Shown one piece after another: positions 17,824 to 26,261 of a stretch of 64,000 nucleotides of DNA. Where the stretch lies: contig DXMV01000021.1 of the NCBI GenBank assembly GCA_019414055.1, positions 29,165 to 93,164 on the forward strand. The letters run 5' to 3'. Under the pieces are notes generated by a model, which searched no databases, had not been told where the DNA came from, and saw only the letters and a list, made by a program, of their open reading frames with translations. Each line of letters opens with the position of its first letter. Positions within the stretch are counted from its first letter, which is position 1. The position numbers and the translations under genes were made by a program. The DNA comes from Collinsella sp. Lineage in GTDB: Bacteria; Actinomycetota; Coriobacteriia; Coriobacteriales; Coriobacteriaceae.

Positions 17824-19329
17824 CTACAGATACTTGGCGCTCAAACGGAGCAGCTCTTCCTGGTTCGTCTCCTTGGTGTTGACGATGCCCGAAAGGTGCC
17901 CGTTCGACATGACGCCGATGCGGTTGGTGATGCCGAGAATCTCGGGCATCTCGGAGGAAACCACGATGACCGTAGTGCCCTTCTTAGCCATGTCGATGAT
18001 GAGCTGGTAAATCTCGTACTTAGCGCCAACATCGATACCACGGGTGGGCTCGTCCATCAGGAACACCTGCGGATAGCGCTCAAGCCACTTACCAAAAATG
18101 ACCTTTTGCTGGTTGCCGCCAGAGAGGCTTGAAATCAGATCATCGGGGCCCATGCACTTGGTATGCATGGTCTTAATCTCTTTGTTCGTCGCGCGAACCA
18201 TCTTGTCGTTGGACAGCGCGGGACCGCTCTTGTACTGATCAAGGTTGGCGATGGTGGTGTTAAACGTCAGATCGCCCTTCAGGAACAGGCCGTTGGCCTT
18301 GCGCTCCTCGGTAATCAGAGCAAAACCGTGCTCCATAGCGTCGCGCGCCGAGGAGAAGTTCATCAGGCGGTCGCGGAAGTACACACGGCCTGCAGCACGG
18401 GTGCGAATACCAAAGATCGTCTCGAGCAGCTCGGTACGGCCTGCGCCGACCAGTCCATACAGACCAAAGATTTCGCCCTTACGCACGTCAAAGGTAATGT
18501 CCACCAGGTGCGGATCGAACTTCGTGGACAGGTGCTGCACCGAAAGGACATTGTCGCCGGGAATGTTATCCACGGGCGGGAAACGGTTGTCCAGCGAGCG
18601 GCCGACCATGGCGCTCACGAGCTCGTTCATGTTGGTGTCACTCGTGCGCTTGGTCATAACCAGATTACCGTCGCGCAGAACCGAGACGTCGTCGCAGATC
18701 TCGAAGATCTCGTCCATTTTGTGCGAGATGTAGATCAGAGCGATGCCCTGCTCCTTGAGCTTACGCATCATCTCGAACAGCTTATCGACCTCTTGCGCCA
18801 TCAGCGAACTTGTAGGCTCGTCCAAAACGATAACCTTGGCGTTATAGGACATAGCCTTGGCGATCTCGACCATCTGGCGCTGAGATACGCTCATGTTTTT
18901 CATGGGCTGGGTCAGGTTGACGGTCATGCCCAAGCGACGGAACAGATCCGAAGCTTCTTTGCGCATGCGCGCCTCGTCGATCACGCCGCCCTTAACCGGA
19001 TAGCGGCCCAAGAACAAGTTATCGACCACATTGCGCTCGAGGCACTGGTTGAGCTCCTGGTGGACCATGGCGATGCCGTTTTCAAGAGCATCCTTAGGAC
19101 CGGAGAAACTCACCTCCTTGCCATCGAGGAAAATCGAACCCTCGTCCTTTTGATAAGTGCCGAACAGGCATTTCATCATCGTGGACTTGCCTGCGCCGTT
19201 CTCACCCATCAGGCCCATGACGGTGCCGCGGCGGACGTCGAGGTCGATGTGGTCGAGCACTCGGTTACGCCCGAACGTCTTGCTCATCCCTCGAATCGAC
19301 AGGACGATGTCGTCTTGCTTGTCTGACAT
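17824..19329 (-). CDS. mglA: galactose/glucose ABC transporter ATP-binding protein MglA
   Basis: 501 aa, two ATPase halves as in all Mgl/Rbs/Ara ATPases. First half: Walker A GENGAGKST, signature-region MSVSQRQMVEIAKA, Walker B VIVLDEPTS. Second half: atypical Walker A GLVGAGRTE, signature LSGGNQQKV, MDEPTRGIDVG. It powers uptake of sugar delivered by MglB through MglC. An LacI-type operator and a hairpin lie in the mglB-mglA gap. Confidence 0.95.
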   Translation of the reverse strand: MSDKQDDIVLSIRGMSKTFGRNRVLDHIDLDVRRGTVMGLMGENGAGKSTMMKCLFGTYQKDEGSIFLDGKEVSFSGPKDALENGIAMVHQELNQCLERNVVDNLFLGRYPVKGGVIDEARMRKEASDLFRRLGMTVNLTQPMKNMSVSQRQMVEIAKAMSYNAKVIVLDEPTSSLMAQEVDKLFEMMRKLKEQGIALIYISHKMDEIFEICDDVSVLRDGNLVMTKRTSDTNMNELVSAMVGRSLDNRFPPVDNIPGDNVLSVQHLSTKFDPHLVDITFDVRKGEIFGLYGLVGAGRTELLETIFGIRTRAAGRVYFRDRLMNFSSARDAMEHGFALITEERKANGLFLKGDLTFNTTIANLDQYKSGPALSNDKMVRATNKEIKTMHTKCMGPDDLISSLSGGNQQKVIFGKWLERYPQVFLMDEPTRGIDVGAKYEIYQLIIDMAKKGTTVIVVSSEMPEILGITNRIGVMSNGHLSGIVNTKETNQEELLRLSAKYL

Positions 19330-19424
19330 GTATTCACCCCTCGTTTCCCTCGATGTCCTCCCTATGCAACCTTATTTGCGCAGCTACGATAGGGAGAACG
19401 TCCTGATATGAGACCATTGCGAAA

Positions 19425-19438
19425 TGTTTACGTACTCA
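19425..19438. promoter_or_regulatory. LacI-type operator, gal regulon site 1 (mglB-mglA gap)
   Basis: TGTTTACGTACTCA matches the shared 14-bp gal motif (reverse complement TGAGTACGTAAACA) with the LacI pattern TGnnnnCGnnnnCA. Confidence 0.6.
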
Positions 19439-19451
19439 TGGTCTCTGAAAA

Positions 19452-19483
19452 GCAAGGGGGAGCAGTCTCCTGATCCCCCTTGC
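19452..19483 (-). terminator. mglB-mglA intergenic hairpin, partial terminator
   Basis: Minus strand GCAAGGGGG / CCCCCTTGC followed by TTTTC. Located just after mglB; such hairpins let the binding protein be made in excess over the membrane parts. Confidence 0.65.
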
Positions 19484-19519
19484 CAACATGCCTACATGCT
19501 CTCGCGAGCAATCGTTGGC

Positions 19520-20821
19520 CTACTGGCCAAGAATCGACGTGTAGGAAGCGCCGTTGTCGGTCTTCACCATGTTGATGGCAAAGGCATCAAAGTCAGCCGG
19601 GTTGCCAAGCTTGTTGGTAATGGAGGACTCGTTCTGGCCGTCGCCCTGGACAACTTCGAGATCGAGGTTGAGCAGCGGAGCATACTTCTCGAGCAGCGGC
19701 TTGTAGGTGGAGCCCAGGAAGTTGTCGGCGGAGTTGTAGATGCTCAGCCAGACCTTCTTCTTGGGGCTGTCCTTCTCGTCGAGTTGGGCCTGAGCCGTCT
19801 CGTACAGGGTGTTCGCCGGGTCGGTGAAGTCCTTATAGTTGTCGGCCGTGACCTCGAGGTTCATAGCGTAGAAGGAGCGATCGTCCTTGCTAAACTTGAA
19901 GTCATCCTCGGCGATGACGTTACCGGCATCGTCAGCCTTGCCCACGCCGGTGTTGACGTCGACGCCGTCAAGAGAGTTGCGGAGCAGACGCAGGGTGAGG
20001 TAAGCCTGGACAGCGGGGTTCTGGGAAATGGTGCCACCATAGGGGAAGTCGGTGTCGCCCAGGGCGGCAACGGCGTCGGAGTTGGCGTCGTAACCAAAGA
20101 CGGGGACCTTGTTCTCCTTGGCCCAGTTGGAGTACATGGACATGCCCATGCCGTCGTTGTTGGAGACAACGATATCGATCTGCTCACCAAAAGCGGAAGC
20201 CCAGGTGCCGGACAGAGCGTTACCGGCGGTCGGAGCGTCCCAAGTGGCGCCGGCGGAGGTCTTCATCTCCTGGCTGGCGAGCTCACGGATCTTGAACTTC
20301 TTGCCGTCGACCTCGATCTCGCCGTCCTTGACCTTGTCGGACTTGCCGTCCGTGTTGGTGCCGACGGGGTCAGAAACGATCTGGCCGTCCTTCTCGACAG
20401 CGGTGCCCAGGGCCTTGCGGCAGCCACGGGTACGAGCGATGGAGTCGTTGTGTCCCACGTCACCGATGGCGAGGACGTAGCCAATGACGCCGTCACCGTT
20501 GCGGTCGATGTCGGCTGCATGGGCCTTGATGTACTCGACGACCATCTGACCCTCGAGCTCGCCGCCCTGCTTGGCGTCGAAGCCGACGTAGTAGGTGTCG
20601 TCGTTCCACTTGAGCGTGGTCATATCCAGCTCGCCGGTAGAAGAGTTAGAAGGCTGGCGGTTGTAGAAAACGACCGGCTTCTGAGCGTTGGCGGTACCGC
20701 TAGCGGCAGCAGAGCCGCCCTCGCTACCAGAGCCACCGCAGCCCACGAGGGAGCCGGCAGTAGCGACGCTCATCACGCCGAGGCCGCAAGCCTGAAGGAA
20801 TTGACGACGAGAAAGTGCCAT
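19520..20821 (-). CDS. mglB: galactose/glucose-binding lipoprotein MglB, apparently circularly permuted
   Basis: 433 aa. A twin-arginine signal (SRRQFLQ) and lipobox (LVGC, Cys28) predict a Tat-exported lipoprotein. Residue 48 onward (KPVVFYNRQPS) aligns with the middle of E. coli MglB (VPVVFFNKEPS) and runs to the MglB C-terminus (near residue 332); then residues 353-433 (KVWLSIYNSADNF .. AFAINMV) match the MglB N-terminus (RIGVTIYKYDDNF .. ALAINLV). Sugar contacts are kept in permuted order: Asp366, Phe368, Asn54, His124, Asp126, Arg130, Trp194, Asp245. A calcium loop DRNGDGVIG is at 107-115. First gene of mglBAC. Confidence 0.88.
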   Translation of the reverse strand: MALSRRQFLQACGLGVMSVATAGSLVGCGGSGSEGGSAAASGTANAQKPVVFYNRQPSNSSTGELDMTTLKWNDDTYYVGFDAKQGGELEGQMVVEYIKAHAADIDRNGDGVIGYVLAIGDVGHNDSIARTRGCRKALGTAVEKDGQIVSDPVGTNTDGKSDKVKDGEIEVDGKKFKIRELASQEMKTSAGATWDAPTAGNALSGTWASAFGEQIDIVVSNNDGMGMSMYSNWAKENKVPVFGYDANSDAVAALGDTDFPYGGTISQNPAVQAYLTLRLLRNSLDGVDVNTGVGKADDAGNVIAEDDFKFSKDDRSFYAMNLEVTADNYKDFTDPANTLYETAQAQLDEKDSPKKKVWLSIYNSADNFLGSTYKPLLEKYAPLLNLDLEVVQGDGQNESSITNKLGNPADFDAFAINMVKTDNGASYTSILGQ

Positions 20822-20893
20822 GAGGAATTCCCCTTTCTTAGCGCATCCCTTAATGCGCTTTGACTACCAAAGTGAGCGCCGGGGAAGCGTGGA

Positions 20894-20907
20894 TGTTTGC
20901 GCTAACA
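20894..20907. promoter_or_regulatory. LacI-type palindrome upstream of mglB
   Basis: TGTTTGCGCTAACA sits within the dyad GGATGTT / AACATCC and fits TGnnnnCGnnnnCA, but differs from the gal consensus; perhaps read by another LacI protein. Confidence 0.4.
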
Positions 20908-20969
20908 TCCTTGCCCCTCGGCGGGCTCCAACTCCCCGCCGCAGCGCAGCAGCAGAGACGAGTCGTTAA

Positions 20970-20983
20970 TGAGTACGTTAACA
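20970..20983. promoter_or_regulatory. LacI-type operator, gal regulon site 2 (mglB promoter)
   Basis: TGAGTACGTTAACA, identical to the site before galM at 23762. Confidence 0.7.
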
Positions 20984-21025
20984 GCCTGAGGAATAAAGAC
21001 TGTCCAGAGTTTCATCGAAGACGCC

Positions 21026-21053
21026 GAACGGTCGATATGAGCACGCGAACGGT
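21026..21053. promoter_or_regulatory. 21-bp-spaced direct repeat (sugar-promoter motif), mglB copy
   Basis: On the minus strand ACCGTTCGC and ACCGTTCGG start exactly 21 bp apart, with CG just before the second unit. The same arrangement occurs at 23700, 31651, 33544 and 39720. Confidence 0.5.
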
Positions 21054-21162
21054 ATGCCGCGTTTTAAAATAATGCGAGGTAAATGGGGGTGCTTTTAGAT
21101 AAGCACTCTGCCATCGCCGCAGGTAACGACAGAGTCAAGCGTTTTATCATCGGCATTTGCCC

Positions 21163-21209
21163 CTAAACAAAAACCACCACAAAGGTGCCTGTCCCCTTTG
21201 TGGTGGTTT
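21163..21209 (-). terminator. terminator of the flavodiiron protein gene
   Basis: Minus strand AAACCACCACAAAGG / CCTTTGTGGTGGTTT followed by TTGTTTAGG, 24 nt after the stop. Confidence 0.8.
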
Positions 21210-21232
21210 GAGCGTTAAAAGTGAACGTATCG

Positions 21233-22393
21233 CTACTTAGAGAGCTCGTCAGCGAGGGCCTCGATCTGAGCGCGCGAGGCGTCGTTGAGCGAGCCCAGGA
21301 CGGTCACCTTGTTCTGCGTCAGAGTGATGTCCTTCATACCCTCGAGCTCCTTGGTCATAATCTTGGCAGCTGCGGGCGCCCAGGAGCCGGCCTCGACGAG
21401 CGCCACCGTACGGTTCTGATAGGCGTGCTCGGCAAGCGTGTGGATAAAGGTACTCATGAACGGGAAGATCTCGCCCTGATAGGTGATGGAGGCGAGCACC
21501 AGGCGGTCGTAGCGGAACGCGTCCTCAACAGCCTCGGCCATGTCGTCGCGAGCCAGGTCAAAGACGGAAACCTTCTGGCCGCGGGCCTCAAGCGCAGATA
21601 CGAGCTCCTCAACGGCGGCCTTCAGGTGGCCGTAGACGCTCGCGTAGGCAATGGTGATGCCCTCGTCCTCGGGCTGATAGCTCGACCAGGTGTTGTAGGT
21701 GTCGAGGTAGTAGCCTAGGTTCTCGGTCAGCACGGGGCCGTGAAGCGGGCAGATGATCTGGATGTCCAGATCGGCGGCCTTCTTGAGCACGGCCTGCACA
21801 AACTTGCCGAACTTGCCCACGATTCCAAAGTAGTAACGGCGCGCCTCGCAGGCCCACCCTTCCGGATCCTCGATGTCGTTGGCGCCAAACTTGCCAAAGC
21901 CGTCGGCACTAAAGAGCACCTTGTCGGTGGCCTCGTAAGAGAACAGTACCTCGGGCCAGTGCACGTTGGGAGCGCCGACAAACGTTAGGCTATGACTGCC
22001 CAGATCGAGCACGTCGCCCTCTTTGACGACCATCTTGCGCTCGGGGTAGTCGGTGCCAAAGTAGTTGACCATCATGCGGAAAGCGCCCATACTGGCCACA
22101 ATCTGCGCCTGGGGATAGCGCTCCATAAAGGCGACGATGCCTGCAGAGTGATCGGGCTCCATGTGATGGACGACCAAGTAGTCGGGCGTACGGCCATCGA
22201 GCACGGCCTCGATGTTGCCGAGCCACTCGTCAACAAAACCGCCATCGACCGAATCGGCGACAGCGATCTTCTCGCCCAGGATGACGTAGCTGTTGTATGC
22301 CATACCATTCTCGGACACGTCGTACTGGCCCTCGAACAGGTCAATGTCGTGATCGTCGACGCCAACGTAGCGGATATCCTTGGTGATCTCCAT
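21233..22393 (-). CDS. FprA-family A-type flavodiiron protein (O2/NO reductase)
   Basis: 386 aa from ATG 22393 (AAGGAGG 9 nt upstream). N-terminal metallo-beta-lactamase-like diiron domain with HHMEPDHSA (HxExDH) and further ligands in PNVHWPE, SADGFG and PLHGP; C-terminal flavodoxin domain (about 245-380) with ASVYGHLKAAV. It reduces oxygen or nitric oxide in the cytoplasm of anaerobes using FMN and a diiron site. Monocistronic. Confidence 0.93.
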   Translation of the reverse strand: MEITKDIRYVGVDDHDIDLFEGQYDVSENGMAYNSYVILGEKIAVADSVDGGFVDEWLGNIEAVLDGRTPDYLVVHHMEPDHSAGIVAFMERYPQAQIVASMGAFRMMVNYFGTDYPERKMVVKEGDVLDLGSHSLTFVGAPNVHWPEVLFSYEATDKVLFSADGFGKFGANDIEDPEGWACEARRYYFGIVGKFGKFVQAVLKKAADLDIQIICPLHGPVLTENLGYYLDTYNTWSSYQPEDEGITIAYASVYGHLKAAVEELVSALEARGQKVSVFDLARDDMAEAVEDAFRYDRLVLASITYQGEIFPFMSTFIHTLAEHAYQNRTVALVEAGSWAPAAAKIMTKELEGMKDITLTQNKVTVLGSLNDASRAQIEALADELSK

Positions 22394-22522
22394 CAGGCAA
22401 AGCCTCCTTGATAGACAAAAGAACCCGTCTATCATAGCACTCGCCCGCATCCCAACAGCTATCTGCCAGCATCCTTACCGATTGTTATTGATATGCAACG
22501 TTGAGCCGTTGACCTGTGAAAA

Positions 22523-23554
22523 CTATGCGCGCGGCCTTGCTGTGGTATGTCGGACGATAAGCTGGCCGGGAATGCGAATGGCGACGGTTTTGCCCGACGT
22601 CCCCGCTTTGGGAACCGCATGCTCGAACACCTCGCGTCCGCGCTGATGTAGATCGAATCGCACGGTCGTGAGCTCGTTGTGCGCGACAAAGTCGTCGAGT
22701 GAATCGTCGACGCCCACCACGCTCACGTCCTCGGGCACGCGCAGACCGCTATCACGCAGCGCGGCAATCGCGCCATTTGCCATCTGATCGTTTGCCGCAT
22801 AGATCGCCGTCATGGTGCGGTCATGCTCGGCCAGGTACCTGCCGGCTTCGTAACCGCTGTTGGCAGACCAGTCGCCCTCGAGCGGTTCAGCCATTTTGAT
22901 ATGCCTGCGCTCGAGAGAATCTCTCCAACCAGCCCGGCGGAACTGTTCGTCGACCGAGAAGGACGGACCGCCGATAAAGCGAATTTGCTCGTGGCCCAGC
23001 TCAAACAGATGATCCATAAGCAGTAGAGAGCAGCCATAGTGGTCAGAGTCGACCGTGGTTACCCGCGGGTGAGCATACATGGTGACGATGACCGTGCCAA
23101 TACCCGGTAGCGGATCGAATGTCTCAAAATCAGGCGCCATACGGCTCATGCCGATAATGATGCCGTCCACGGGCAGCGCGGCCATGCGACGCGTTGCCTC
23201 GGCAAGCGAGAACTCCTCGGTCTTGGACATCTCGACCAGCGTGATGGCGCAGCCGCGCTCGCGGGCCGCGCTGGCAATGCCGTCGATCATCGTAAGGTTA
23301 CCAAACTTGGTGACATCGTTGATGCAAAGGCCGACCGAATGGTAACGGCCGTCACGCAGCGAACGGCCGGCATAGCTCGGACGGAAACCGAGCTCCTGCA
23401 TGGCTGCCTGCACGCGCTGACGCGTCTGCTCGTTCACGTTGGGCAATCCGTTGGCAACGCGCGAAACCGTCTGCTGCGAAACACCGGCAGCGCGGGCAAC
23501 GTCGGCCATGGAAACCGGACGCGAACCCGTGTCGTTGGAAGGGCGCCTTGCCAT
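22523..23554 (-). CDS. LacI-family regulator, probable repressor of the galactose regulon
   Basis: 343 aa from ATG 23554 (AAGGTGAT upstream; a GTG 9 nt earlier is possible). HTH MADVARAAGVSQQTVSRVANGLPNVNEQTR, hinge PSYAGRSLR, then a periplasmic-binding-protein-like sensor with GCSLLLMDHLFELGH, AIYAANDQMANGAI and VSVVGVDD. Divergent from galM, with TGTTAACGTACTCT and TGAGTACGTTAACA in the shared promoter region. These sites, repeated at mgl and galK, make it the likely gal repressor (inference). Confidence 0.88.
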   Translation of the reverse strand: MARRPSNDTGSRPVSMADVARAAGVSQQTVSRVANGLPNVNEQTRQRVQAAMQELGFRPSYAGRSLRDGRYHSVGLCINDVTKFGNLTMIDGIASAARERGCAITLVEMSKTEEFSLAEATRRMAALPVDGIIIGMSRMAPDFETFDPLPGIGTVIVTMYAHPRVTTVDSDHYGCSLLLMDHLFELGHEQIRFIGGPSFSVDEQFRRAGWRDSLERRHIKMAEPLEGDWSANSGYEAGRYLAEHDRTMTAIYAANDQMANGAIAALRDSGLRVPEDVSVVGVDDSLDDFVAHNELTTVRFDLHQRGREVFEHAVPKAGTSGKTVAIRIPGQLIVRHTTARPRA

Positions 23555-23639
23555 AAAGATCACCTTCGCTCCTGTAGGAAGCCTAAATACCCCATGCGAA
23601 ATTGCAGATCACACAGGAGGCTTTGTTGTCTATCGATAA

Positions 23640-23653
23640 TGTTAACGTACTCT
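23640..23653. promoter_or_regulatory. LacI-type operator, gal regulon site 3 (regulator promoter)
   Basis: TGTTAACGTACTCT, one base from the reverse complement of TGAGTACGTTAACA, 86 nt upstream of the regulator start: probable autoregulation. Confidence 0.6.
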
Positions 23654-23699
23654 ACTATACCTATCAGCAGTTATGCAGCGCCCTCAACACCACCTGAAT

Positions 23700-23730
23700 A
23701 CCGTTCACGGCTTATTTTCGACCGATTGCA
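23700..23730. promoter_or_regulatory. 21-bp-spaced direct repeat (sugar-promoter motif), galM copy
   Basis: ACCGTTCACGG at 23700 and ACCGATTGC at 23721, preceded by TTCG. Confidence 0.5.
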
Positions 23731-23761
23731 GGAAAGCGAAGAAGTCAGTGGTTCCAGGCTA

Positions 23762-23775
23762 TGAGTACGTTAACA
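23762..23775. promoter_or_regulatory. LacI-type operator, gal regulon site 4 (galM promoter)
   Basis: TGAGTACGTTAACA, 80 nt before the galM start. Confidence 0.7.
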
Positions 23776-23854
23776 TATGACGCAAACACACCGATACCAT
23801 GACGGCCTGCGCTCCGGGCGCTCAGGCCATGGCGTCGTATTCGAAAGGACGCTC

Positions 23855-24931
23855 ATGATTACCACAACTCCGTTCGGCACCGCCCCCAGCGGCTCGCCGG
23901 TTACGGTCTATAACCTTGTTTGCGCAGGTGCCCGCGTGCGCGTCATGGACTATGGCGCGACCATTCTTGGCATCGAGGTTCCCGATGCCTCAGGCGATGT
24001 TGCCGACATCGCGCTCGGCTTCGATGCCCTCGATGGCTACTTCGACAATCCGGCGTGCTACGGCGGAACTATTGGCCCTTCGGCCAACCGAACGGATAAA
24101 GGCCAAATCGAGATTGCCGGCACGGTCTATCAGATGGCACGCAACGATGGTCCTGACAAAGCCAATAATCTGCACACCGACCTTGAGCATGGCCTTCATA
24201 AGCGCGTGTGGAACGCCACAGTCGACGAGATTACCAACACGGTGAGTTTTACATGCAAGTTGGCCGACGGCGAACTGGGCCTCCCGGGCAACCGCACCTT
24301 TACCGTTGCCTATGTCCTGCAGGCGGGGCCAACGGGTGCCGCAGAGCTCACCTGCACGCAAAGCTGCGTTACCGATGCCGACACCTTCGTCAACATGACC
24401 AACCACACGTACTTCAACCTTGCGGGGCACGATGCCGGCACGGTTCTGGACCAGGTCGTGACTATCGACGCCGAGGCTTTCCTCCCCCAGCGCCAGGACA
24501 ACGTCTCTTTTGGCGAGGTTCGCCCCGTGGCCGGCACGCCATTCGATTTCCGCGCACCCAAGGCGCTCGGCCGTGACATCGATGCGAACGACGAGCAGCT
24601 CAAGATTGCACGGGGCTTTGACCATTGTTTCTGCCTGGATGGCTTCACCCCCGACGCCGACCCGCGCCACGCACTGCACTTGCAAGATCCAAACTCGCGC
24701 CGCACGCTCGACATCTTCGTAACCGCACCGGGCGCACATCTGTATACCGGCAACTGGCTCAGCGATATCGACGCCAAAGACGGCTGCAGCTACGGTCCTC
24801 GCGACGGCGTCGCATTTGAGCCCGAGTTTTGGCCTGACAACAACCATCACACAGATTGGGCGCATCCCGTCTGCACACCTGACCACCCGTTTAGCTCGAC
24901 GATCGTCTACCGATTCTCGACCGTTTGTTAA
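23855..24931 (+). CDS. galM: aldose 1-epimerase (galactose mutarotase)
   Basis: 358 aa from ATG 23855 (GAAAGGA upstream); the frame is open for 78 nt more but that part crosses the promoter region. Motifs YGATILGIEVPD, NRTDKGQIEIAGT and NHTYFNLAGHDAG (catalytic His) are typical. It interconverts alpha and beta galactose to feed GalK. A second paralogue lies at 44365. First of the galM-galK-galT group. Confidence 0.93.
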   Translation: MITTTPFGTAPSGSPVTVYNLVCAGARVRVMDYGATILGIEVPDASGDVADIALGFDALDGYFDNPACYGGTIGPSANRTDKGQIEIAGTVYQMARNDGPDKANNLHTDLEHGLHKRVWNATVDEITNTVSFTCKLADGELGLPGNRTFTVAYVLQAGPTGAAELTCTQSCVTDADTFVNMTNHTYFNLAGHDAGTVLDQVVTIDAEAFLPQRQDNVSFGEVRPVAGTPFDFRAPKALGRDIDANDEQLKIARGFDHCFCLDGFTPDADPRHALHLQDPNSRRTLDIFVTAPGAHLYTGNWLSDIDAKDGCSYGPRDGVAFEPEFWPDNNHHTDWAHPVCTPDHPFSSTIVYRFSTVC

Positions 24932-24944
24932 CCCACCCTCGTCG

Positions 24945-24991
24945 AGGTGCGAGGGAGCAGCGTTATGACTCCCGCTTACTCCCTTGCACCT
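24945..24991. other. hairpin in the galM-galK gap
   Basis: AGGTGC-G-AGGGAG / CTCCCT-T-GCACCT can form a 12-bp stem but has no T-tract. The gal operator at 24997 follows directly, so galK probably has its own promoter. Confidence 0.4.
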
Positions 24992-24996
24992 TGATA

Positions 24997-25010
24997 TGTT
25001 TACGTACTCA
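24997..25010. promoter_or_regulatory. LacI-type operator, gal regulon site 5 (galK promoter)
   Basis: TGTTTACGTACTCA, identical to site 1 at 19425. Confidence 0.65.
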
Positions 25011-25055
25011 TAAGCAAAGCCCGATAACTCGGGATAACCAAGAAAGGAAGACACC

Positions 25056-26261
25056 ATGACCGCCCCCGACGATAAAATGCTCGCCACGCTCACCAAGCTG
25101 TTTGAGGAGGAGTTTGGCCCCATCGGCGACCGCCAGGTGCTCTACGTGCACGCGCCCGGCCGTTCCGAGATCAGCGGCAACCACACCGACCACGAGGGTG
25201 GCCACGTTATCGCCGGCTCGCTCGATGTCGCCGTTGACGGCATCGCCGTGGCAACCGACTCCAACAAGATTCGCGTCGCCGACGAGGGCTATCCTACGTT
25301 TGAGATCACGCTCGACACGCTGGATATTCAAGAGTCCGAGAAAGGCACGTCCGCAAGCCTCGTGCGTGGTATGGCCCACGAGGTCGCAGCGCTTGGTGTT
25401 GAGCCCCAAGGCTTCGACTTCGCCTTCACCTGCTCCGTTCCCTCGGGCGGCGGCCTTTCCAGCTCCGCTGCCGTCGAGGCCGCATACGGTCGTGCCATGG
25501 AAACCCTCTGGGGCGCGCCCGCCATTGAGCCCGTCGCGCTTGCGCAGATGAGCCAGCGCACCGAGAACAACTACTACGGCAAGCCCTGCGGTCTGATGGA
25601 CCAAGCCGCCGTGTGCCTGGGCGGCCTTGCCTACATGAACTTTGAGGATCAGGCTCAGCCTAAGACCCAGAAGCTCGAGCTCAACTTTGAGGATCACGGC
25701 TATGCGCTCGTGCTCGTTAAGGTCGGTGCCGACCACGTAGCCGCCACTGACGACTACGCCGCCGTTCCGCGCGAGATGCAGGACGTCGCCGCCGAGTTTG
25801 GCAAGGCGCGCCTGTGCGAGGTCGACGTCGCCGACTTTGACGCCAAGCTCCCTGAGCTGCGCGCCAAGCTGGGCGACCGCGCCTGCCTGCGCGCCGTTCA
25901 CTACTGGTACGAGAACGGCCTGGTCGACAAGCGCTGGGCAGCTCTGAACGCCGGCGACATTGACCAGTTCCTGGTCCTGACGCGCGAATCCGGCGCCAGC
26001 TCCGCCATGTACCTGCAGAATGTTGTTGCCAAGCTGGGTTCCGAGCAGCCTTCCATGTATGCCTTGGCACTGGCCGAGCATGTGCTCGACGGCCGTGGCG
26101 CCGTTCGTATTCACGGCGGCGGCTTCGGCGGCACCATCCAGGCCTTCGTGCCGCTCGATCTGGTCGACACCTTCATTGCCAAGATGAACAGCTGGCTGGG
26201 CGAGGGCTCTGCCCGTCACTACGCCATCTCTGACAAGGGGGCTTACGCGGCATGGCTGTAA
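25056..26261 (+). CDS. galK: galactokinase
   Basis: 401 aa, GHMP kinase. Galactokinase signature GRSEISGNHTDHEGGHV, ATP loop SVPSGGGLSSSAAVEAAYG and C-terminal IHGGGFGGTIQAF are present. It phosphorylates galactose at C1 with ATP. galT overlaps its end by 10 nt, so translation is coupled. Confidence 0.95.
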   Translation: MTAPDDKMLATLTKLFEEEFGPIGDRQVLYVHAPGRSEISGNHTDHEGGHVIAGSLDVAVDGIAVATDSNKIRVADEGYPTFEITLDTLDIQESEKGTSASLVRGMAHEVAALGVEPQGFDFAFTCSVPSGGGLSSSAAVEAAYGRAMETLWGAPAIEPVALAQMSQRTENNYYGKPCGLMDQAAVCLGGLAYMNFEDQAQPKTQKLELNFEDHGYALVLVKVGADHVAATDDYAAVPREMQDVAAEFGKARLCEVDVADFDAKLPELRAKLGDRACLRAVHYWYENGLVDKRWAALNAGDIDQFLVLTRESGASSAMYLQNVVAKLGSEQPSMYALALAEHVLDGRGAVRIHGGGFGGTIQAFVPLDLVDTFIAKMNSWLGEGSARHYAISDKGAYAAWL

